A program made the position numbers and the translations under genes. The notes beneath the pieces were generated by a model that saw nothing but the letters and a program-made list of their open reading frames with translations, ran no database searches and was not told where the DNA came from. Below are positions 58,740-64,000 of a DNA stretch of 64,000 nt, piece by piece. The DNA comes from Lactarius indigo (lineage: Eukaryota > Basidiomycota > Agaricomycetes > Russulales > Russulaceae). How positions within the stretch are numbered: position 1 is the stretch's first letter; each line of letters starts with the position of its first letter. The stretch lies in the NCBI GenBank assembly GCA_025766275.1, contig JAFKAC010000004.1, forward strand, positions 2,542,001-2,606,000, read 5' to 3'.

Positions 58740-59537
58740 TGCTGATGTTGACTCCTTTGATGTATGAGAGGAAAAGTAGGGCACGTCGGTATGGTGTGGC
58801 CATGATGCTTTCATCCACATTCATGCCCCAATAGACATGCCACTGTGTGAGAAACACTTCAACTTTGGCATGTTCTCTGTCAAATACTGTGGGTGCTTTG
58901 CCTGCCAGTTTGCTGTTCTGAGGGGGAGGGATAATGAGACCTGCACCTGGTAATCCTCATCCTCTGCCTCCTGGTGGTCCCCCAGGGAATCTTCCAAATC
59001 CTTCACCTCAGGGTGGTCCCCCATCTGGTGGTAACCCTCCAGGATGTCCTCCTCTGCTAGGCAGGTCTGGTATGTCTGGTCCAATAGCATGGTGTATGGC
59101 GATGTCGTCATTGCTCATTCAATGCCCAGTTTGTGGGTTGATGGGAGCTAGTATAGCCTGCACTTCTTGTGCGACATGTTGTTGCTCTTCTTGGGCCAGC
59201 TGATCTATAGTGTCAGCAGCCAATTGTACTTCTTCTTGTGTGACAGTTGCGGTAGCCACTGCAGCAGCAGGGCTATGAATATGGATCACTTCTGGTTCAG
59301 ATGGGTGAATAGTGAGCGACTCAGTTCATCTTATAATGTGTTTGCCAATAGCTCCTAGACTGTTGTCTTCTGCTGGTGTGGTTCCTCTACTAGGGGATTC
59401 TTGGCTTTCAGATGCTTCTTCTCTGCTAATACCTTCATCAGTATGTTCTTGTGCTTGTCCATCAATGGGACCATAGTCTGCATGGCTATTAAGCTCGCAG
59501 GTGTCAATGTCACAGTTGTAGTTTCTTCCTGTTGGAT
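58740..59537 (-). pseudogene. gag: D gag, leader end to capsid
   Basis: The frame carries CDIDTCELNSHADYGPIDGQ, a Gly/Pro-rich stretch (about 58940-59040), then FLTQWHVYWGMN and LLFLSYIKGV. It aligns with E gag throughout and is cut by LTR-A copy 7 with H at 58740. TGA stops stand at CGA-type positions. Confidence 0.75.
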
Positions 59538-59542
59538 GTACA

Positions 59543-60160
59543 TGTTGATAAGTGACCTGCACGCACTTAGCAGCTTGTACAGACCAGACTTGCAGCATGG
59601 ACTGCTTTAGATTAGATTAATTGGACTTGTAGACTACATAGATTTGATCTGTACAATCTAGCGCTTATCATTGCATCATGTATAACATCACTGTACAATG
59701 ACATTGTATAGACTACTCTGGACTATTCATTGTACTCCATCCTTTGTTCTCCTTTTAGCATTATGTTTATTACAATGTCACTATGATATCATCCTTGTCT
59801 GGACTCTCTTTGTTCTAGTATGCCTTGTTCCCTTTGCACACACTCCTTTGTCCTGTTGTAGAACAATGCATCCCTTGTACTCTGTGACTCTATGTTACAT
59901 CCCTTGTAGTAGTGTCACTCATGTAAACAGTATAAGTAGTGTACCATGTATGCCCTGGACCACATCAGTTCTCACTCTGTTGTGTGCCAGGTAAAGTCCC
60001 TCCTCTGTAATTCTAACATCAGTTCTCACTCTGTTGTATGTCAGACTTCCCTGCTTCCACTGCAACTCACCCTGTACACCTCTGCTTCCAGCCACCCTTG
60101 ATATCTCACCACAGTCTCCCTTGTCACTGTGAGTATCATCTCTATGTGTGCTGTTCATCA
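59543..60160 (+). mobile_element. Solo LTR-A copy 9 in D gag
   Basis: 618 bp, TSD GTACA (59538-59542 and 60161-60165). It has the duplicated R-start block; the insert 59991-60044 is 54 nt, starts GTAAAG, contains CTAAC at 60013-60017 and ends in CAG. Confidence 0.95.
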
Positions 60161-60165
60161 GTACA

Positions 60166-60407
60166 ATGTCCCAACAATGGTCTATAGGGTTCCACATAGC
60201 TTCTGTCCAACAGAGGTGGTCAAAATTGAACTCAACAGGTCAAAAACGGTTAGGACTGTTAAACTCCACAAAGTATCCAGTGTCTTCTCCTTGTTCTCTC
60301 CACTGGGCAGCTCCCAGGAATCTTGTTGGTATGTTGTGGTCTCCTTGTTGTTTGAGGTGATAGGGACAAAAAGACATCCACTGCTCTCTGGTCAAATATG
60401 CCACTGT
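60166..60407 (-). pseudogene. gag: D gag leader, GTG-initiated frame
   Basis: After the PBS the minus strand reads ACA GTG GCA, then a frame with TREQW, FVEFN and WNPIDHCWDIV, matching E (ATC GTG GCT). The ATG present after CAGTGG is ACG in E. Confidence 0.65.
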
Positions 60408-60412
60408 GAAGG

Positions 60413-60423
60413 ATCTTGGTCTT
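60413..60423 (-). promoter_or_regulatory. Self-priming primer-binding site of D
   Basis: Minus strand AAGACCAAGAT, 2 nt past the 5' LTR, complementary to ATCTTGGTCTT at 60670-60660, which is 34 nt from TATAAG (60704-60699). Confidence 0.75.
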
Positions 60424-60425
60424 AA

Positions 60426-60921
60426 TGTTATGCTCCATGCGCATTAGTCTGACTTGGACTTGTGATGGTGTAAATGACTTAGCAAATGACAGGCGAATGG
60501 GGACTTTGTGTCAACCCAATGCAAGCTGAACAGGGGGCTCAATAGCACACAACCACAGCAAAGGTAGTAAAGAAGCTTGACCCTTGGTAAGTCAAAGTGG
60601 GAGCACTCATAGCCCAAGGCTAAGGCAGACAAGAGATGATTTCAGAGAGTGGATTGAAGAAGACCAAGATGGGGACTCTTGGTCTTCTATGACTACTACT
60701 TATACAGGTACATGTGGGCTTTAAAGCACCACTAGAACAGTAAGGAACCAATAGTGTAACTAGCTCAAACCCTAGTACAGCTATCCTAGGAATGAGTCAT
60801 ACAGAACCTACTAGAACTGCTGACTGATATGCATAATTGTCCATGACTAATACTGAGTCAGACTGTAGTCATAACCAGCCATGAGTCATCCACAACATGT
60901 GGTAAAGTCCATACCATAACA
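60426..60921 (-). repeat. 5' LTR of D
   Basis: TGTTATGCTCC to ACCATAACA, 496 bp, followed by the TSD TCCTG shared with 25842-25846. Confidence 0.92.
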
Positions 60922-60926
60922 TCCTG

Positions 60927-61580
60927 CCTCCTGATAGTATGCCAGTGATACAAGGGCTAGGCCCAGGTTGGAGGAATCCCTTTGCCATACCATGAGCTAG
61001 CTGCTAGCCAGGATGTGTCTAAGACACAGCTCAAATGGTTTGCATCAGGGGGAAGGTGAAGGGAATGCTTTCAGAGCCCAAGGCTGTCTACCTCAGCCTC
61101 CTTGGCCTATTGGTTGCCTCATTGCCACAAGTGGCTTTACTGAATCCTTTTCCATTGCCACTACAAGGCAGGTATCTGGTTGCAGAACACCATAAGGTGA
61201 ACACCCCCCAGAGTCTGAACCAGGTTTTACACTCCCACAGTGAGGAGATCCTGTGCCCAGTGTGGAGCACCAGAGACAGCTGGTGCTAAGCTCCACAATA
61301 CACAGCCCAGTGGGCCATGCACACCTGGATATGTATTAAGGGGCTACCAGACCCAGTCTCCTTGCACATAGTGAAGGGGCTAGGAAAACAGTAGGGGTGA
61401 AAGTAGGACTACTTGGCAGTACATGAAACAGGAGGCTCCTCAGCAGAGACAAGTGGCACCCCACTGCTCTCTGCCTTGGGCAAGGCTGGTAAGGCCCCAG
61501 ACAGACCTTAGCCTGGTGTGTCCTCCTAGGAAGACAGTGACCAGCCAAGTGGAGTGGCTAGGGCACCAGGGCCCATAACC
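60927..61580. other. No gene recognised; right flank of D
   Basis: By the TSD this sequence was contiguous with 25841 before D arrived, so it may hold the 5' LTR of copia-2. I see no LTR partner, domain or RNA gene in it. Confidence 0.35.
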
Positions 61581-61800
61581 TGATGAACAGCATACATAGA
61601 TAGAATACTCACAGTGACAAGAGTAGACTGTGGTGAGATATGTGGGTAAGCTGGAAGCAGAGGTGTACAGGGAAGTTGCAGGGAAGCAAGAGAGTCTGGC
61701 ACACAGAGCAGTGAGAACCAATAGTAGTATTACAAGGAAGGAGACATACCTGGCACACAGAGCAGTGAGAACTGATGTGGACCAGGGTGTACAAGCAGTC
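61581..61800 (-). mobile_element. Truncated LTR-A copy 10
   Basis: Starts TGATGAACAG and follows LTR-A through the duplicated R-start block (with an insert) to gtgtacaagcagtc, then diverges. The TATA and the other end are missing. Confidence 0.75.
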
Positions 61801-62176
61801 TAAGGTAGGGGCCATCAGGAACTTGCACCCCTTTATGTAAGCATTTTGTTGTCTTCATTGTTTCTTCTTCTCCTCCCTCACTCATCACAATAGCCAAAAA
61901 GTAAAATATGAGAAGTAAAGGGAACTGTACCTTCTTTGACTCCCTTTTTTTTTTGTGAAAAATATTTTGATTTTGGTGAATAGAAGTGAGAACAATTTTT
62001 TTTCATTAAAACTCAATATCTCAACATTTACAGTCAATCTAAACCAACTTGCTGAAGTTGAGCAAAAAGTGGTGGCTGCACACATGGCAGTAAAGTCACA
62101 TGCATGTATTAGTCATGATGACAAACACGGTGAAGTGGTTCACCCGCTAAAGCTCCTGTTGTCTCAAAAATCAACA
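61801..62176. other. AT-rich spacer before the transposase
   Basis: Contains long T and A runs (near 61945 and 61998). No terminal inverted repeat could be fixed without the other end of the transposon. Confidence 0.4.
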
Positions 62177-64000
62177 TTTATGCCAAGGAAAAAACCAGCA
62201 AATCAATCATGCCTCCAAAATGTCAAGAAGGCCTGAGCCAGAAGGGCCCAGAAGTTCAAGGAATCCAGGCCAGGTGCGACTTGGCCTCAGTGATGTTTGG
62301 TCACATGATTGACTGACCCTGCAGCGATGTGTCTCCCAAGTGAGGACTTGGAAGTGACTGAAATTGAAGTGGGCAAGCCGGAGATTTACCCAGACATTGT
62401 GGAATTGTCTGTGGCTGATTATCATTCTATTCCAGCACCCCAGAACTCACCAAGGCAAGCCCTGGCACCTGAAGGGTCCAGAAAATGCATGCATGCATCT
62501 TATCACACCAGAAAATTGGAAAGAACCATCAGAAGGCACAAAAAGGCCAAGAGAGATCTTGAAGCACAAGGTTTCTTCTCATTGCAGGAATTCTTGAGGT
62601 GGAAGGCACAAGGCACAAGGCAAGAATCCACTGGAGCCACCTAGAGCGAGGAGAACGAGATGTGTGACTTGGACAAGGGCATAGCCAACAAGGATATGCA
62701 TGAGGCTAAAGTGACCAAAATTGTGTGCAACACAGATGGTGGCACTGTGTCAGTAAATGCACTTGAAGTGGGGGATGATGCCAGGTTGGCCAACGATGGG
62801 AACGGGGTGGCAGAAAACCTGCACAGTGCCAGAGGTGGCACAATGGTGATACAGCTTGAAGAGGAGGAGGACACCGAGACCGAAGATGAGACCAGGGAGG
62901 CAACAGAAAGCATGATGTTGATGCATGGGCTCTCTAGCGGCGATCTTAGCAACTTGGAGCTGGAGACTCACTGGGGACCTTCTTGGACAGTTCTGTATGA
63001 AAACAAAGAGTTGTCTTCGTCTTGCAGCAGTGACCTGAGCAATCCTGAAGACCTTAATGACACCAACCCAAAGGAGCTTAACAGCATTCACCACAGGAAT
63101 GCCCCCAGTGATGCATCCACTCAGTGGCCTGTGGTCAATGTCACCAAGCTCCTTCAAGACTGTGCAAAGTTGTGGGCCATGCAAGAGGAGTTATCCCTCA
63201 AGATCAGAAACACAAGTCTCACCTTGGACTCAGTGCTTCATGGTTGTGCAGTAGCAATGATTGGGTTGTTGAACCTGTATCTGAACAAATTTCTGGGCTT
63301 CACCTGGAAGCATGCCTCGGAAATCTTCATGAAGTCCAAAGGGTGCAGTACATCTTGTGCACAAGCCATCCAACAATGGGTGGTTAACTTTGTGCACACT
63401 CAAGAGCTTCCAAGTCACAAGCATGACAAAACTCAGCCATCTGTGTTGAACAATGAAGGTGTTGTTAACGAAATCAAACTCACCCTCAGTGAGAAGGTGA
63501 AACACAGATCCCTTATGGCAGCTGGTGTTATGGAAGTCATTTCGAGCCCAGAGGTGCAGGCCCAATTGACACGAGCTGGCATCCACAAGCCATTGATATC
63601 AATGCACACATCGCGTCGTTGGTTAATCAACTTGGGGTGGCAGTTTGGCAGACACCAGAATGGCATGTATGTTGATGGCCATGAACATGAGGACATCGTA
63701 GAATACAGGAAGGGATTTGTGGCTTGATTTAAGCAATACAAGTGTTGCTTTCACACCTGGGATGATGTGGGGAATGAGCTGCCTCACCCCTCAGGCTTCC
63801 CCATGTCCAAGGCGAATGGCCACTTTCATCTCATTCTCATCACTCATGATGAATCAATTTTTTATCAAAATGACCAACACCAAACATACTGGGGCTGTCC
63901 TGGCAAGAATGTTCCAAGACCAAAGGGAGAAGGCCTCACCCTGATGGTTTCAGACTCCTTGACTGCAGATTGGGGCCCACTGTGTGACAACGATGGGTGC
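62177..64000 (+). pseudogene. DDE-superfamily transposase, decayed, cut by the window edge
   Basis: One frame from a basic start (MPRKKPANQ) to the window end. Stops are TGA 62234, TGA near 62291 and 62303, TAG 62642 and TGA 63725; the TGAs fit CGA. A helical, acidic middle (LEEEEDTETEDE) is followed by MYVDGHEHEDIVEYRKGF and then ITHDESIFYQND and RPKGEGLTLMVSDSL. I recognise these as hallmarks of a DDE transposase-like family frequent in agaricomycete genomes, with the Asp of THDES as a likely catalytic residue. It would cut and paste DNA in the nucleus. Exact superfamily not assigned; the rest lies outside. Confidence 0.7.

Larger units (their letters stand above)
25847..60921 (-). mobile_element. 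Ty3/gypsy retrotransposon D, expanded to 35 kb by nested insertions
   Basis: LTRs at 25847-26341 and 60426-60921 (about 495 bp) share a layout and are flanked by the same 5-bp TCCTG (25842-25846 and 60922-60926), although 35 kb apart. Between them lie the dispersed gag and pol of one E-like element, in order on the minus strand. It is interrupted by solo LTR-A at 26780, 31559, 32211, 34059, 35407 and 59543, and by element H inside the 35407 copy. Removing these leaves roughly 7.7 kb, a normal element size. Confidence 0.9.

Noticed and set aside
25842..60926. A 35-kb giant retrotransposon with cargo genes
   Set aside because: Everything between the D LTRs that is not D is bounded by its own LTRs and TSDs, so the size comes from nesting and not from cargo.

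Overview
The window is a retrotransposon cluster from a filamentous fungus, most likely a basidiomycete (agaricomycete). The reasons are the chromodomain-bearing Ty3/gypsy elements, Ty1/copia relatives, a DDE transposase of a type I associate with mushroom genomes, ~55-nt intron-like segments and heavy CpG decay. I see no convincing host gene, tRNA, rRNA or CRISPR array. Element names (copia-1, copia-2, D, E, F, G, H, C1, LTR-A) are local labels.

Layout. 1-1166: copia gag on the minus strand, split by a solo LTR (LTR-A). 1984-2463: an orphan LTR. 2828-3416: a minisatellite. 4116-4250: a copia RT scrap. 4251-12169: gypsy element F (minus). 12170-25841: copia-2 (minus), split by gypsy element E (15696-23552, plus) and by other LTR-like pieces. 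25847-60921: gypsy element D (minus), about 7.7 kb of its own sequence blown up to 35 kb by insertions. 60927-61800: no gene, plus an LTR-A fragment. 62177-64000: a decayed DDE transposase running off the window.

The nest. Nearly every insertion is bounded by an exact 5-bp target-site duplication (TSD), so the order can be read: copia-2 was hit by D (TCCTG), D by a solo LTR-A (TTGCT), that LTR by H (AACAT), H by another LTR-A (GCATT), that LTR by C1 (AAGGG), and C1 by G (GTTTC). That makes seven layers. G is youngest: its two 773-bp LTRs look identical and gag and pol are intact. All older elements carry in-frame TGA stops where relatives have CGA (Arg), and the 15 differences I count between the LTRs of E all lie at CpG sites, which points to cytosine-methylation decay.

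How the elements work. Five full elements with unrelated leader sequences share one geometry: a TATA box, then 34-35 nt later a 10-11 nt block that is perfectly complementary to the sequence beginning 1-2 nt past the 5' LTR. This is the signature of Tf1-type self-priming, not tRNA priming. Their mRNA leaders are strikingly free of AUG (over 1.5 kb in G, 573 nt in E), and in D, E and F an open gag frame starts beside the PBS with a GTG or CTG in strong context. G and many LTR-A copies carry a 54-67 nt intron-like segment made by duplicating the R-start block. Pol ends in a chromodomain followed by an uncharacterised C-terminal domain, in some lineages with extra zinc knuckles.
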